A DNA stretch of 64,000 nucleotides. Origin: a bacterium (lineage in GTDB: Bacteria > Desulfobacterota > Deferrisomatia > Deferrisomatales > Deferrisomataceae). Shown piece by piece: positions 1 through 8,994 of the stretch. How positions within the stretch are numbered: the first letter of the stretch is position 1; each line of letters begins with the position of its first letter. The notes under the pieces are model-generated. The model saw only the letters and a list, made by a program, of their open reading frames with translations, searched no databases and was not told the origin of the DNA. The stretch spans positions 1 to 64,000 of the forward strand of contig JALUTY010000122.1 in assembly GCA_027021615.1 (NCBI GenBank), given 5' to 3'. The translations under genes and the position numbers were made by a program.

Positions 1-1
1 G

Positions 2-601
2 CTCGCCCGTGGGGCGGAGCCCGGGCCGCCCCAGCGGTCGCTGGCCGCGGCCGCCGCGCGGGCCGCCGGTCCGGCGGCCGCCCGACCGGCCCTGGAGGCA
101 TGGGAGGCCTCGTTCGGGCGGGTGCGCCTGCGCTACGACTCCGCGGGCGCGCTCCGGCACGACGTGGTCCGCACCGGGAGCGGCGTGGAGATCCCCGAGG
201 CCGGGCCGTGGGCCGCCGGACCCGACTGGGAGGGTGCCCTGCTGGCCGCCCGCATGCCCCCGCCCCTGGAGGCGGACTCGCGGCCGGGGCCCCACGGCAC
301 GGCCCTGCTGGTGCGGTTGAGGGCGGGCCGGGTGCGCGCGATCACCCGGCTGCCCCTGCGGGTGACCCACCGGGCGGGCGACGAGCGGGGGCTCGCGGTG
401 AGCGGCCGGCTGCCCGGGGAGGTGGTTCCCGTGGCCCGGGCGGTGGAGGCCCGTTGCGCCTGGCTCGAGCCGGGGGGCCGGTTGTGGTACCCGAAGGAGT
501 TTGCCCTGGACCGGGACGAGGGGCTCTTCCTGGCCCGGTTTCCCCCGGGGGCCGGGGGCCGGGGCGAACTCCGGATGCTGCTCCTGGAGCCTGGTGACTG
601 A
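2..601 (+). CDS. Unrecognised protein, N-terminus outside the window
   Basis: The frame is open from the window edge to a TGA at 599-601, giving 199 visible residues; the true start lies upstream, although an in-frame GTG exists at 122. The protein is rich in Arg, Gly, Pro and Ala, with no membrane segment or motif I recognise. The visible part looks globular, with a hydrophobic-charged alternation suggesting beta strands in its second half. Its stop overlaps the GTG start of the next gene (594), so the two are probably translationally coupled and belong to the same operon as the Lon-like and VirD4-like genes downstream. I assign no function; coding status rests on high GC3 and the tight junction. 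Confidence 0.7.
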   Translation, partial: LARGAEPGPPQRSLAAAAARAAGPAAARPALEAWEASFGRVRLRYDSAGALRHDVVRTGSGVEIPEAGPWAAGPDWEGALLAARMPPPLEADSRPGPHGTALLVRLRAGRVRAITRLPLRVTHRAGDERGLAVSGRLPGEVVPVARAVEARCAWLEPGGRLWYPKEFALDRDEGLFLARFPPGAGGRGELRMLLLEPGD

Positions 602-2660
602 GACGGTGCGCGAGCCGGTGGGGTGGCGGCACGTCTGGTTCCTGGTCCGGTCGGGGGAGGCCGGGCTGGCCGCCTCGGACCTGGCGCGGCCCGGCCGGGT
701 GGAATGGCCGGCGGGTCCGGCGGAGCTGGGCCGCGCCCGCGGCGCCCTGGCCGCGGCGCTGCCCGGGGGGATGGGCCGGCTGATGGACCTTTCGGCCCTG
801 GCGTGGATGCTGCTCGAGGCCCGGGCGGGGCCGGCCGCGCCCTCGCCCCTGCCGGAAGCCGGGGCCCTGCTGGGCCGGCCGTGGCCGCGGGCGCGGGAAG
901 GCCGGTGGGTCCCGGCGGCCGTGCCGGTGTTGCAGGGAGGCCGGGGCGGCGTGATCTGGTTCCTGGTGGGCTCGGTGCCCGGCCCGGTGGGCGGGGTCCT
1001 GCCGGCCTGGGCCCGGGACCTGGTGGGCCCGGACGCCCAGGGCGAGGTGGCCGAGGCGTTCGCGGCTGCCCGGATCGAGGCCGGGAGGACGGCCGACCTG
1101 GTGGCGGTGCCGTTCGTTGCGCCCGCCTGGGGGGGCGTGCGGGAGCGCTCCCTGGGCCTCCCCCTGGCCCTGGCAGCCCTTTCGGCGTTGCGGGGGGGCG
1201 GACCCCTCCGGGGCGTGGCGGCCACCGGAAACGTGTCGCCGGACGGTGAGGTGCAGGCCGTGCCGGCCGGCGGGCTGGAGGTCAAGGCCCGGGCGGTGGC
1301 AGCGGCCGGCTTCACGCTGTTGCTGTTCCCCGCGGCCTGCGGGGGCGGGCCCGAGGTGCCGGGCCTCGAGGCGGCCGGGGTGGGCCGGCTGGACCAGGCC
1401 TGGCGCTGGGCGGAGCTCCACGCCCGGGGCGGGCCCGGATCCGTGCCCTGCCTGGACGAAGCCCTCCGGGACGGGGCGTGCTTCGCCGCCCGGTGCCGCC
1501 GCCTGTCGCCCCGGGTGCTGGCGTGGTGCCGGGATCAGGGGATGTTGGCCCCCCTGGGCCTGCGGCTGGCCCGGGATCCGGATTGCCTGGGACACCTGGC
1601 GGGCCGCGTGGAGGCCTGCCTGGCACAGGAGCCACCGGACCTGGAACGGGCCGGCCTGCTGGCGGGGCTGCTGGAGGGGGAGGAGGCGTTCCGGGCCGCC
1701 GCCCGGGCGTCTCCGGCAGCGGCGCTCGCATGGTGCTCGGCTGCGCTGGCCGCCGCCGCGGGGCTGCACCAATGGGCCCGGGCGTCCGAGTGGGCCCGGC
1801 GGGGCGAGGCCCTGGGTGCCGAGGCCCGCCGGGCCGACCCGGACGGCTGGATGCGGTTCCGCGCGCGCCGAATGGGGTTGGCCTTCCGGCCGGGGCGCAG
1901 GCCCGGGCCCCTGCCCCGGGGCGTGGCCGGGTGGATCCGGGTTCGGCGAGCCGTGCAGCGGCTCCGGGGCGGGGTGGACCCGGTGCTGGGCGAGCTGCAC
2001 GAGGCGGTGGGCCGGCACCTCGCCCTCAACGGGAGCCCGGCTGCTGCGGCCCGGCACTTCGAGGCCGCGGCCCGGGCGTTCGGGGCCAGCCGGCTGCCCG
2101 ATTGGCGGGCCGCCTGGAGGCGCCTGAGGGGATGGGCGGCCCTGGCGTTCCTGGACCTGGGCGAGCCGGCGAAGGCCCGCGAGGCCGCGCTGGACCACGC
2201 GGGGCTGGACGCCTGGGCCGACCTGGTGACCTGCGGGCGTGCGCTCCGCCGGCACGTGGTGCTCCGCTGCCTGCTCGAGGCGCTCCCGGGCCCGGTTCCC
2301 CCCGAGACCGTCGCGGCGGTCGAGCGGCTGGCCGAAAGCGGGGACGAGCCCGGCCTGCCGCCCCGGCACCTGTGGCTGTACGCGGCGGGGCGGATGCTTC
2401 GGGCCGCGGGCCGGAGGGAGGCGGCCCTCCGGGCGCTGCGGAGCAGCGCGCTCCTGTGCCGGAGGTTCCAGCACCCGCCGGTGGGCGCCCTGCTGCCCCT
2501 GGCCGAGCTGGCCCGGTTCGGCGCGCTGGACGCGGAGGCGGCGGTGCTGCTCCGCCGGGCCGCCGCCGGGCTGGACCCGCCCGTCCCATCGGATCCCCTG
2601 GACCTGCTCGCGCGGATCCGGCACGACCCCTCCCGCCTGTTTCCCTTCGACACCCGGTGA
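594..2660 (+). CDS. Lon-type (S16) protease-like protein with helical C-terminal region
   Basis: 688 residues from GTG 594, which overlaps the previous stop. Residues ~175-265 resemble the proteolytic domain of Lon: an RSLGLPLALAALSAL segment aligns with the Lon GPSAG serine loop, putting the candidate nucleophile at Ser186, and GGLEVKARAVAAAGF aligns with the Lon GGLKEK lysine loop, putting the general base at Lys231. The 45-residue Ser-Lys spacing is close to that of Lon (43 in E. coli, from memory). No AAA+ module is fused to it. The remainder (~300-688) is Ala/Leu/Arg-rich, predicted helical and TPR-like, suggesting a protein-interaction surface. It sits between an unknown gene and a lipoprotein/ATPase pair. 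Peptidase activity is inference; it could be a non-proteolytic Lon-fold protein. Confidence 0.65.
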   Translation: MTETVREPVGWRHVWFLVRSGEAGLAASDLARPGRVEWPAGPAELGRARGALAAALPGGMGRLMDLSALAWMLLEARAGPAAPSPLPEAGALLGRPWPRAREGRWVPAAVPVLQGGRGGVIWFLVGSVPGPVGGVLPAWARDLVGPDAQGEVAEAFAAARIEAGRTADLVAVPFVAPAWGGVRERSLGLPLALAALSALRGGGPLRGVAATGNVSPDGEVQAVPAGGLEVKARAVAAAGFTLLLFPAACGGGPEVPGLEAAGVGRLDQAWRWAELHARGGPGSVPCLDEALRDGACFAARCRRLSPRVLAWCRDQGMLAPLGLRLARDPDCLGHLAGRVEACLAQEPPDLERAGLLAGLLEGEEAFRAAARASPAAALAWCSAALAAAAGLHQWARASEWARRGEALGAEARRADPDGWMRFRARRMGLAFRPGRRPGPLPRGVAGWIRVRRAVQRLRGGVDPVLGELHEAVGRHLALNGSPAAAARHFEAAARAFGASRLPDWRAAWRRLRGWAALAFLDLGEPAKAREAALDHAGLDAWADLVTCGRALRRHVVLRCLLEALPGPVPPETVAAVERLAESGDEPGLPPRHLWLYAAGRMLRAAGRREAALRALRSSALLCRRFQHPPVGALLPLAELARFGALDAEAAVLLRRAAAGLDPPVPSDPLDLLARIRHDPSRLFPFDTR

Positions 2661-2801
2661 TCTTTTTTTCCTGCCCCGGGGTGTCACTTTCCCCTCCCCA
2701 GCCGTCACCTTCCTTTTGAAACCCGGCCCTGGAACGCGCGTCCCGGGCCGGACCGGTTGGAACCGGCGCCGGCAGGCGCCACAGCCCGGAAGGAGGGTGC
2801 G

Positions 2802-3080
2802 ATGGACAAGCGGGGAGTCGTCTGTGCGGTGCTGCTCGGTCTGAGCGGGGTCTCGGGATGTATCGGGTACCTGAGGACGAGGCCGACCGTGATGGAGCGG
2901 TTCGCGGTGGAGGCCGGTCGGTGGGCCGCCTCGGTGAATCCGGCGGAACGGGCCAAGGTGGACGAATACATGGACGAGCTCCTCAAGGAGCGGATCCGGC
3001 GGGGCCTTCCGTTCTTCCTGGTGGCGGGCGCGGCCGGGGTCGCTGGCATCGGTTCCCTGGGCAAGCGGGACCGCCGGTAA
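2802..3080 (+). CDS. Small predicted lipoprotein
   Basis: 92 residues. ATG 2802 is preceded by a strong Shine-Dalgarno (aaggaggg) about 7 bases upstream, which decides the start. The N-terminus has a basic KR followed by a hydrophobic stretch and a VSGC lipobox with Cys20, so lipidation and membrane anchoring are likely. A second hydrophobic segment (~70-86, GLPFFLVAGAAGVAGIG) near the C-terminus ends in a basic GKRDRR tail and could be a transmembrane helix. The central part is charged and helical. It lies between the Lon-like gene and the VirD4-like ATPase and could anchor them at the membrane. No family recognised. Confidence 0.65.
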   Translation: MDKRGVVCAVLLGLSGVSGCIGYLRTRPTVMERFAVEAGRWAASVNPAERAKVDEYMDELLKERIRRGLPFFLVAGAAGVAGIGSLGKRDRR

Positions 3081-3114
3081 GGGCGCCGGAGCCGCTTTGG
3101 CCTCGAGGACGGCG

Positions 3115-5487
3115 ATGGCGGAGGTTCCCGGGGGCGGAGAGCGCCGCCCGGGCTCCGCTCCCGGCGGCGAGTGGGTCCGGGTGGAGAGGCGCGAGGGCCG
3201 GCGGGGGTTCGAGGCGGTGGCCGCCATGCGGGTCGCCTGGGCGGCCTGGCGGGCGGAAGGCCGGCACGACCAGGAGCGCTTGTTCCGCGCGCTGGGGGGG
3301 TGCCTGGAAACCGGGCAGAAGCTCGCGGTGGTGCTGGAGGGGGAGTCGGGCGCCCAGCGGGTGGCCGCGGCCGTGGAGGTCGCGGCCACCGGCCGCACCC
3401 GGTCGGACAGCCGGGCGCGGGCGCGGGACCTGGCCGCCCGGGTGAGGGCCACGTTGGGGGCGTTCGGGGCAGGCCTGGGGCTCGAGCCCGGGCCGCCGCC
3501 GGTGGGGTCCCGGCGGCCCCACCGGATCCGGATCCGGCCGGCCTGCGTGGAGATCCCGGTCGCGGCCGGGGGAGTCCCGGGGTTCGCGAGGGAGCCGGGC
3601 GCAGGGCCGGCGGTCCTGGTGTTGCCGCTGCCGGAGCCGTGCCGTGGCACCGCCGAGGAGTTGGCCGAGACCCTGGCGCGCCTGGGGGGGCGCGCGGTCC
3701 TGCAGTTGGGGTGCCTGCAACCGCCGGCCCTGCCCCCGGGTCTGTTGGACCGGGCCGAGGCCCACCTGCTGGACGGCCGGGAGGTGCTCTGGGACGGAGC
3801 GGCTTGGAGCCCGTGCGGTGAAGCCGCGGAGGCGCTGCGGTCCGTCCTGGACGCCTGGCGGCGGGCGGGACCGAGTGCCTGGGCCCTGAGCTGCGTGCTG
3901 GAGTCGGACCGGCCCCTGCCGCCCGGCCTCCGTGACCTGGCCTGCGCCGTGGTGTTCGGAACCCGTAGATCCCGGCGCACACCGGGGCCGGGCGTGGACC
4001 TGTCGGCGTGGCGGCCCGCCGGGATGCCCCTGCCGGCGCTTCTGCCCGGGCCCGAGGTCCTGGCCCGGGGCGGGGTGCCCCGGGGGTATCCGACCCGGCA
4101 GGTTCCCTGCGCCCGGCAGGGGGTGTTGGTGGGAGAGGCGCGCACCCCGGCAGGGCCCCGGCCGGTCCGGCTGCCCTACCCGGACCGATCCCGGCACGTG
4201 TACGTGGTGGGGGCCACGGGCGCCGGCAAGTCCACGCTCCTCTACAACATGATCGTGCAGGACGTCCGTGCGGGGAAGGGCGTGGGGTTGATCGACCCCC
4301 ACGGTGATCTGTTCCGCCAGGTGCTCCGGGCGATACCGCCGGAGCGGGCCGGGGACGTGGTTCTGGTGGACCTGACCGACTTCGGGTACGTGCCGGGCCT
4401 GAACCTCCTGGAGGTCTCGGGACCGTTCCCGGACCTCCAGAAGGGGTTCGTGGTCAACGAGATGATCCGGATCTTCGACCGGCTCTACGACCTGCACCAG
4501 ACCGGCGGGCCCATCTTCGAGCAGTACATGCGCAACGCGCTGCTCCTGGCCCTGAACGCCAGGGACCACGCCCCCACCCTGCTGGACGCCTGCCGGATCT
4601 TCGAGAACGACGCCTTTCGGGAGGAGCTGCTCCGGCACTGCACCGACCCCGACGTGGTGCGGTTCTGGGAAGGGCAGGCCCACCGTGCCCTCGGGGACGC
4701 GAGCCTGAGCAACCTGGCCCCCTACATCACGAGCAAGGTGAACCAGTTCGCCCAGAACCCCCTGGTGAGGGACATCGTCGGCCAGGTCCGCACCACGGTG
4801 GACTTCCGGGGAATCCTGGACCGCGGCGGCGTGCTGCTGGTCAACCTGGCCAAAGGCGTGCTGGGCGACCTGGACTCGCGGCTGCTGGGCATGATCGTCA
4901 TGGGAAAGGTGTTCCAGGCAGGCCTCGCGCGGGCGCCCCTGCCCGAGGTCCGGCGGCGGCCGTTCCACCTGTACGTGGACGAGTTCCAGAATTTCAGCAC
5001 CGAGACGGTGAGCGACATGCTGGCCGAGGCGCGCAAGTTCGGCCTGCGCCTGGTGCTGGCGAACCAGAGCCTGCAGCAGATCAACCAGTACGCCGGCCCG
5101 GGCATGGGCCGGACGGGCGGCGGGGGGGTTCTTCCGGCCGTTCTCGGCAACGCGGGCACCCTCGTCGTGTTCCGCACCGGGCCCCTGGACGCACCCCATC
5201 TGGTGCCGTTCGTGGAGCCGGGGTTCCGGGGGCGCGACCTGCAGGAGCTGCCCGACTACCACGCGGTGGTCCGGCTCCTGGTCCACGGCAGGCCGTTCCC
5301 GCCGTTCGCGCTGCGCACGTTCCCGCCCGCGCCGGCAGAAGGGAGGGTGCGCTGCGCCCGGGCGATCCGCCGGCTCAGCCGGGCACGGTACGCGAGGCCC
5401 CGCCCAGAGGTGGAGGCCGAAATCCGCGCGGCCAGGGGGTTCCCTTCGACGGGTAGTCCCATGGAGAGGAGAAGGATCATATTTTGA
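3115..5487 (+). CDS. VirD4/TraG-like (HerA-FtsK superfamily) ATPase
   Basis: 790 residues from ATG 3115, with GAGGA five bases upstream. The first ~340 residues are Arg/Ala-rich and unrecognised. The C-terminal half is a type IV coupling-protein/HerA-like ATPase: Walker A GATGAGKS with Lys372, a following DPHGDL element, Walker B LYVDEFQNF with Asp622-Glu623, and a sensor-like LVLANQSLQQIN segment, as in chromosomal relatives of TraD/TraG/VirD4. No N-terminal transmembrane helices are visible, unlike classical coupling proteins, so the upstream lipoprotein might supply the membrane link. There is no relaxase or VirB gene in the window. Role inferred: NTP-driven movement or remodelling of DNA or protein with the Lon-like partner. 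ATPase identity is secure; function is open. Confidence 0.8.
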   Translation: MAEVPGGGERRPGSAPGGEWVRVERREGRRGFEAVAAMRVAWAAWRAEGRHDQERLFRALGGCLETGQKLAVVLEGESGAQRVAAAVEVAATGRTRSDSRARARDLAARVRATLGAFGAGLGLEPGPPPVGSRRPHRIRIRPACVEIPVAAGGVPGFAREPGAGPAVLVLPLPEPCRGTAEELAETLARLGGRAVLQLGCLQPPALPPGLLDRAEAHLLDGREVLWDGAAWSPCGEAAEALRSVLDAWRRAGPSAWALSCVLESDRPLPPGLRDLACAVVFGTRRSRRTPGPGVDLSAWRPAGMPLPALLPGPEVLARGGVPRGYPTRQVPCARQGVLVGEARTPAGPRPVRLPYPDRSRHVYVVGATGAGKSTLLYNMIVQDVRAGKGVGLIDPHGDLFRQVLRAIPPERAGDVVLVDLTDFGYVPGLNLLEVSGPFPDLQKGFVVNEMIRIFDRLYDLHQTGGPIFEQYMRNALLLALNARDHAPTLLDACRIFENDAFREELLRHCTDPDVVRFWEGQAHRALGDASLSNLAPYITSKVNQFAQNPLVRDIVGQVRTTVDFRGILDRGGVLLVNLAKGVLGDLDSRLLGMIVMGKVFQAGLARAPLPEVRRRPFHLYVDEFQNFSTETVSDMLAEARKFGLRLVLANQSLQQINQYAGPGMGRTGGGGVLPAVLGNAGTLVVFRTGPLDAPHLVPFVEPGFRGRDLQELPDYHAVVRLLVHGRPFPPFALRTFPPAPAEGRVRCARAIRRLSRARYARPRPEVEAEIRAARGFPSTGSPMERRRIIF

Positions 5488-5587
5488 TAACGTAGGCAGG
5501 TCTTGAAGTTCTGGGGCCACCGCGCCGCCCGCAGAATAGGGGGCGCTCCTCCCGGCCCGCGTGCGGGGCAGGGGGGAACAGCCCCTT

Positions 5588-6202
5588 TCAAGGCCGGGCG
5601 TTCACCGCCTCCACCACGGCGTTGCCGTCGGGGTAGACGGCGATCCGGTTCAGGCAGGCGGGGTCCTGGGCCAGGACGTGGAACCGGGACAGGGGGATCC
5701 CCAGGTACCGGAACAGGATGACCCGGTTCGTGCCGCCGTGGGCCACCACGGCCACGGTCTCGCCGGGGTGGCGGGCCACGATGCGGTCGAACGCGGGCAC
5801 GGCCCGGGCGGAGAGATCCGAGAGGCTCTCGCCCCCGGGGATCCGGAACGTCTCCAGGGCGGCCCACCACTTGCGGAGCCGTTCGCCGTCCTCGGCCAGG
5901 AGCTCCCGCACCGGCCGGCCGTCCCAGAGGCCCATGTGGAGCTCCCGCAGGGCCGGATCGGCGGTCACGGACAGCCCGTCGTGCCTCCGCGCCAGGATCT
6001 CGGCGGTCTCCCGGGCCCGGCACAGGTCCGAGCAGTACACGGCGGCCAGGGGCTCGCCGGCCAGACCCCGGGCCAGGGCCTCGGCCTCGGCCCGGCCCTG
6101 GGGCGTCAGCGGCACGTCCACGTGGCCGTGGAGCACGCCGTCGCCCCCCACCGAGCCGTGGCGGATCAGGAGGATCCGGGTGGGCACGTCACGAGAAGGC
6201 AT
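5588..6202 (-). CDS. cobC: Histidine phosphatase, probable alpha-ribazole phosphatase CobC
   Basis: 204 residues of the phosphoglycerate-mutase-like family. The phospho-accepting histidine lies in LLIRHG near the N-terminus, YCSDLCRARETAEI follows, and the second catalytic histidine is in VVAHGG. As the last gene of the cobU-cobT-cobS-cobC run, it most likely removes the 5'-phosphate from alpha-ribazole-5'-phosphate or adenosylcobalamin-phosphate. The ATG at 6202 overlaps the end of cobS by 14 bases and lacks a clear Shine-Dalgarno; an in-frame GTG a few codons in is an alternative start. Substrate is inferred from context, since family members are promiscuous. Confidence 0.8.
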   Translation of the reverse strand: MPSRDVPTRILLIRHGSVGGDGVLHGHVDVPLTPQGRAEAEALARGLAGEPLAAVYCSDLCRARETAEILARRHDGLSVTADPALRELHMGLWDGRPVRELLAEDGERLRKWWAALETFRIPGGESLSDLSARAVPAFDRIVARHPGETVAVVAHGGTNRVILFRYLGIPLSRFHVLAQDPACLNRIAVYPDGNAVVEAVNARP

Positions 6203-6932
6203 GGAGGAACACCAGGAACACGACCTCAGAGGTCTCCACGCAGAACCCGAGCACGTCGCCGGTGACGCCGCCCAGGCGGTGGCGGAAGTACCGGCGGAGC
6301 ACCTCGGACCACGCCCAGACGGCGGCCAGGGCCGCCGCACCGGGCCACCCCAGGAACACCACGGCCGCGCCCGCGGCCCACAGGGTGGCCTGGAGCACGT
6401 CGTTGCCGGAGAGGTGGGCGCTGTAGGGCGCGCCCAGGCCGCCTTCGGGCCGGGCGTAGGGGCTTCGGTGGGCCAGCCACACGGCCGCGGCCCGGCCCGC
6501 GGCCGGCGTGACCAGCAGCCCGGCCACGCGCGCCCCTTCGGGCAGGAGGCCGTAGCCGGCCGCCTTGGCCCCGATCACGAGGGCCAGGGCGGCGGCCCCC
6601 ACCGCGCCGGTGCGGCTGTCCTTCATGATCCGCAGGGCCCGTTCCGGGGTCCACCCCCCGGCCAGCCCGTCGGTGGTGTCGGCCAGGCCGTCCAGGTGGA
6701 AGCAGCCGGTGGCCCCGGCCAGCAGGGCCACCGCTAGGGCCCCCTCCAGCAGGCCCGGCAGGGCCCGGCCCAGCACGGCGTGGAACCCCACGAGCCCGGC
6801 GCCCAGGGCGAGCCCCACCAGGGGGAACGCGGCCATGGCCCGGCCCAGCTCCCGGTCCTCGAACCGCTGGGCCGGGAACAGGGGGATCACGGTGAGGAAC
6901 TGCCAGGCCACGGCGAACCGGCTCCGGGTCAC
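6189..6932 (-). CDS. cobS: Adenosylcobinamide-GDP ribazoletransferase
   Basis: 247 residues, a multi-pass inner-membrane protein with Ala/Leu/Gly-rich helices. The family hallmark [17 protein letters not shown] around residues 77-93 carries the acidic Mg-binding residues, followed by [15 protein letters not shown], typical of CobS. It joins adenosylcobinamide-GDP to alpha-ribazole (or its phosphate), the step that completes the lower nucleotide loop of cobalamin. The GTG start (6932) overlaps the cobT stop by four bases, so translation is probably coupled. Length matches the family. Confidence 0.93.
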   Translation of the reverse strand: MTRSRFAVAWQFLTVIPLFPAQRFEDRELGRAMAAFPLVGLALGAGLVGFHAVLGRALPGLLEGALAVALLAGATGCFHLDGLADTTDGLAGGWTPERALRIMKDSRTGAVGAAALALVIGAKAAGYGLLPEGARVAGLLVTPAAGRAAAVWLAHRSPYARPEGGLGAPYSAHLSGNDVLQATLWAAGAAVVFLGWPGAAALAAVWAWSEVLRRYFRHRLGGVTGDVLGFCVETSEVVFLVFLHAFS

Positions 6933-7999
6933 GGTGAGTCCTCACGGTTCGACACCCCGGCCTCGCCGAACGTGGCCATCTCCGACAGGATCCGGGCCGC
7001 GGCCTCGATCACCGGCATGGCCAGGGCCGCGCCGGTGCCCTCGCCGAGGCGCAGCTCCAGCACCAGGAGGGGCTCCTGCCCCAGGTGCTCCACCATGCGG
7101 ATGTGGGCCCGCTCCTGGCTGAGGTGCGAGAGGAACAGGTACTCGGCGGCCCGGGGCGCGAGGCGGCAGGCCACCAGGGCCGCGGCCGTGGAGATGAACC
7201 CGTCCACCACCACGGGCAGGCCCAGGGCCGCGGCTCCCAGGCACACGCCGGCCATGCCCGCGATCTCGAACCCGCCGACCTTGTGCAGCACGTCCAGGGG
7301 GTCGGACGGATCGGGCCGGTTCACCTCCAGCGCCCGGCCCACCACCTCGGCCTTGCGGCGCAGCCCCTCGTCGTCCACACCGGTGCCCCGCCCCACCACC
7401 TCGGCCGGGGGCAGGCCCGTGAACGCGGCCAGGATGGCCGAGGCCGGGGTGGTGTTGCCGATGCCCATCTCGCCGATCCCCACCAGGTCCACCCGGTCCC
7501 GGGCGGCCTGCCGGGCCAGATCCACGCCGACGGCCAGGGCCTGGAGAGCCTGGGCCCGGGTCATGGCCGGCCCCCGGGCCAGGTTTCGGGTGCCCCGGGC
7601 CACCTTGGCGCGCACCAGCCCCTCCACCTCCTGGAAGTCGTGGTCCACCCCCACGTCCACCACCACGATCTCCGCGCCCGCGTGCCGGGCCAGCACGTTG
7701 ATGGCGGCCCCTCCCCGCAGGAAGTTGAGCACCATCTGGGCGGTGACCTCCCGGGGGTAGGCGCTCACCCCCTCCTCGGTCACCCCGTGGTCGGCCGCCA
7801 GGGTGTAGACCCGCTTCCTCCCGATGCGCGGACGGGTGGTGCGCTGGATGGCGGCCAGCCGCTTGGCCACCTCCTCCAGCCGGCCCAGGCTTCCGGGGGG
7901 CTTGGTGAGGTTGTCGAGCCGGGCCTGGGCGGCCTCCAGATCGGCCGGAGCAAGGGGCCGGATGCCGGCCGCGAGGTCGTGGAGTTCCCGTTCGGTCAT
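6929..7999 (-). CDS. cobT: Nicotinate-nucleotide--dimethylbenzimidazole phosphoribosyltransferase
   Basis: 356 residues, full family length. [15 protein letters not shown] at ~27-42 and [15 protein letters not shown] are CobT signatures; a Glu in the C-terminal [11 protein letters not shown] segment corresponds to the catalytic base region. It activates the lower base (dimethylbenzimidazole or another benzimidazole) as the alpha-riboside phosphate for CobS. The gene lies 22 bp downstream of cobU and overlaps cobS. The lower base used cannot be told from the sequence; no bluB or bza genes are visible here. Confidence 0.95.
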   Translation of the reverse strand: MTERELHDLAAGIRPLAPADLEAAQARLDNLTKPPGSLGRLEEVAKRLAAIQRTTRPRIGRKRVYTLAADHGVTEEGVSAYPREVTAQMVLNFLRGGAAINVLARHAGAEIVVVDVGVDHDFQEVEGLVRAKVARGTRNLARGPAMTRAQALQALAVGVDLARQAARDRVDLVGIGEMGIGNTTPASAILAAFTGLPPAEVVGRGTGVDDEGLRRKAEVVGRALEVNRPDPSDPLDVLHKVGGFEIAGMAGVCLGAAALGLPVVVDGFISTAAALVACRLAPRAAEYLFLSHLSQERAHIRMVEHLGQEPLLVLELRLGEGTGAALAMPVIEAAARILSEMATFGEAGVSNREDSP

Positions 8000-8021
8000 G
8001 TCTGCGCCTGCTCCCTGTTGC

Positions 8022-8540
8022 CTACTTCAGCCGCACCGGCAGGCCCGAGACGACCAGGTAGGCCTCGTGGGCCCAGGCGGCGCAGTCCTGGTTGATGCGG
8101 CCGGCCAGGTCCCGGAACCGGCGGGCCAGGGGGTTGGCCGGCACGATGCCAGCCCCCACCTCGTTGGTGACCAGGCACACCCGGCCGGAGAACCCGTCCA
8201 GGGCCCGGTAGAACGACTCCCGGGCCTGACGCAGGCCCCCCTCGTCGTCGCCGTGGTGGCCGAGCAGGTTCGAGGTCCACAGGGTCAGGCAGTCCACCAG
8301 GGCGCCCCCGTAGGCCTCGGCCTCGGCCAGGGCCCCGGCCAGGTCCAGGGGCTCCTCCAGGGTGGTCCACCGGGGGCCCCGGTCCTCGCGGTGGCGCCGC
8401 ACCCGGTCCGCCATCTCGTCGTCCAGCACCTCAGCCGTGGCGATGTAGAGGAGCGGCCCCTCCCAGGCCTCCACCAGGCGTTGGGCGAACCGGCTCTTGC
8501 CGCTGCGGGCCCCTCCGGTCACGAACACGATGCGGGCCAT
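8022..8540 (-). CDS. cobU: Adenosylcobinamide kinase / guanylyltransferase
   Basis: 172 residues. The P-loop [14 protein letters not shown] sits at residues 7-20, followed by the [14 protein letters not shown] segment and [11 protein letters not shown], all typical of the bifunctional CobU/CobP enzyme that phosphorylates adenosylcobinamide and attaches GMP. First gene of the minus-strand cob operon. I looked for a cobalamin riboswitch in the 450-bp region separating it from divergent folC and found no B12-box or GCCACTG-type core, so regulation by that route is not apparent. Corrin-ring synthesis genes are not in this cluster, which fits a salvage or late-assembly module. Confidence 0.95.
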   Translation of the reverse strand: MARIVFVTGGARSGKSRFAQRLVEAWEGPLLYIATAEVLDDEMADRVRRHREDRGPRWTTLEEPLDLAGALAEAEAYGGALVDCLTLWTSNLLGHHGDDEGGLRQARESFYRALDGFSGRVCLVTNEVGAGIVPANPLARRFRDLAGRINQDCAAWAHEAYLVVSGLPVRLK

Positions 8541-8592
8541 GGTACTCCTGGGGCGGGTGGGTGAGATCTGATCTCCAGCAGGCCGGAGAAGC

Positions 8593-8834
8593 TTTCTAGC
8601 CTTCCAGCCTTCTAGCCCGCATTATTCATGAAGCCTTCTGCTGCAACCGCCGATTGCACGCCATCTCGGGGCGTGCTCGCGCCTCGGGGCTCGACGTACC
8701 GTCCAGTACGCCTGCGCCCCTCGGCGCTGCGCTTGCCCCGATCTGACGCACACTCGACGGTTTCGCGACGAACGCTCATGAATAATGCGGGCTAGCGGGC
8801 CGAAGGCCCTTGACCGACGACCGCAGACCGAAGT
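8593..8834. repeat. Composite intergenic repeat interrupted by a MITE-like insertion
   Basis: This covers the 454-bp cobU-folC spacer (8541-8994), which has no gene. Three period-8 units (tttctagc, cttccagc, cttctagc) lie at 8593-8616; GGGCCGAAGGCCC and period-7 units (gaccgac, gaccgca) follow at 8797-8834. The same octad-GGGCCGAAGGCC junction occurs uninterrupted at 36716-36735 and 52893-52912. Here it is split by the 176-bp element at 8616-8791, annotated separately. The remaining 160 bp before folC has no recognisable feature apart from the folC ribosome-binding site. Confidence 0.75.
8616..8791. mobile_element. MITE-like insertion, 176 bp, 16-bp TIRs, CTAG duplication
   Basis: A perfect 16-bp terminal inverted repeat (CCCGCATTATTCATGA at 8616-8631, its reverse complement at 8776-8791) is flanked on both sides by CTAG (8612-8615 and 8792-8795). 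Removing the element and one CTAG restores the octad-GGGCCGAAGG junction seen twice elsewhere in the window, which is what a transposition with a 4-bp target duplication would leave. The interior is an imperfect palindrome and carries no open frame of note, so it is non-autonomous. The transposase family is not determined; its parent element is not in the window. Confidence 0.8.
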
Positions 8835-8994
8835 TCCTGGGACGCGCATTGTGGGCGGAACGGCGAGGGTGCGTCAATGTGCGTCGCGGAAGCGGCCGTT
8901 GCGACGGGCCGGCCGGGTGCGATACCGTCTCAGGTCGGCCCGGCCCGAGGGGGCGGGGCGAGAACCGCCATGCCAGTGCCTCCACGGAGTCCCC

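Noticed and set aside
342-4145. Very long open frame on the minus strand opposite the Lon-like and ATPase genes
   Set aside because: In ~70% GC DNA, antisense frames stay open by lack of stop codons. The plus-strand genes have ribosome-binding sites, overlaps and recognisable domains; the minus frame is Pro/Arg/Gly-rich without motifs.
8541-8994. Possible cobalamin riboswitch upstream of cobU
   Set aside because: No B12-box or conserved core was found on either strand; the spacer is explained by repeats and the insertion.
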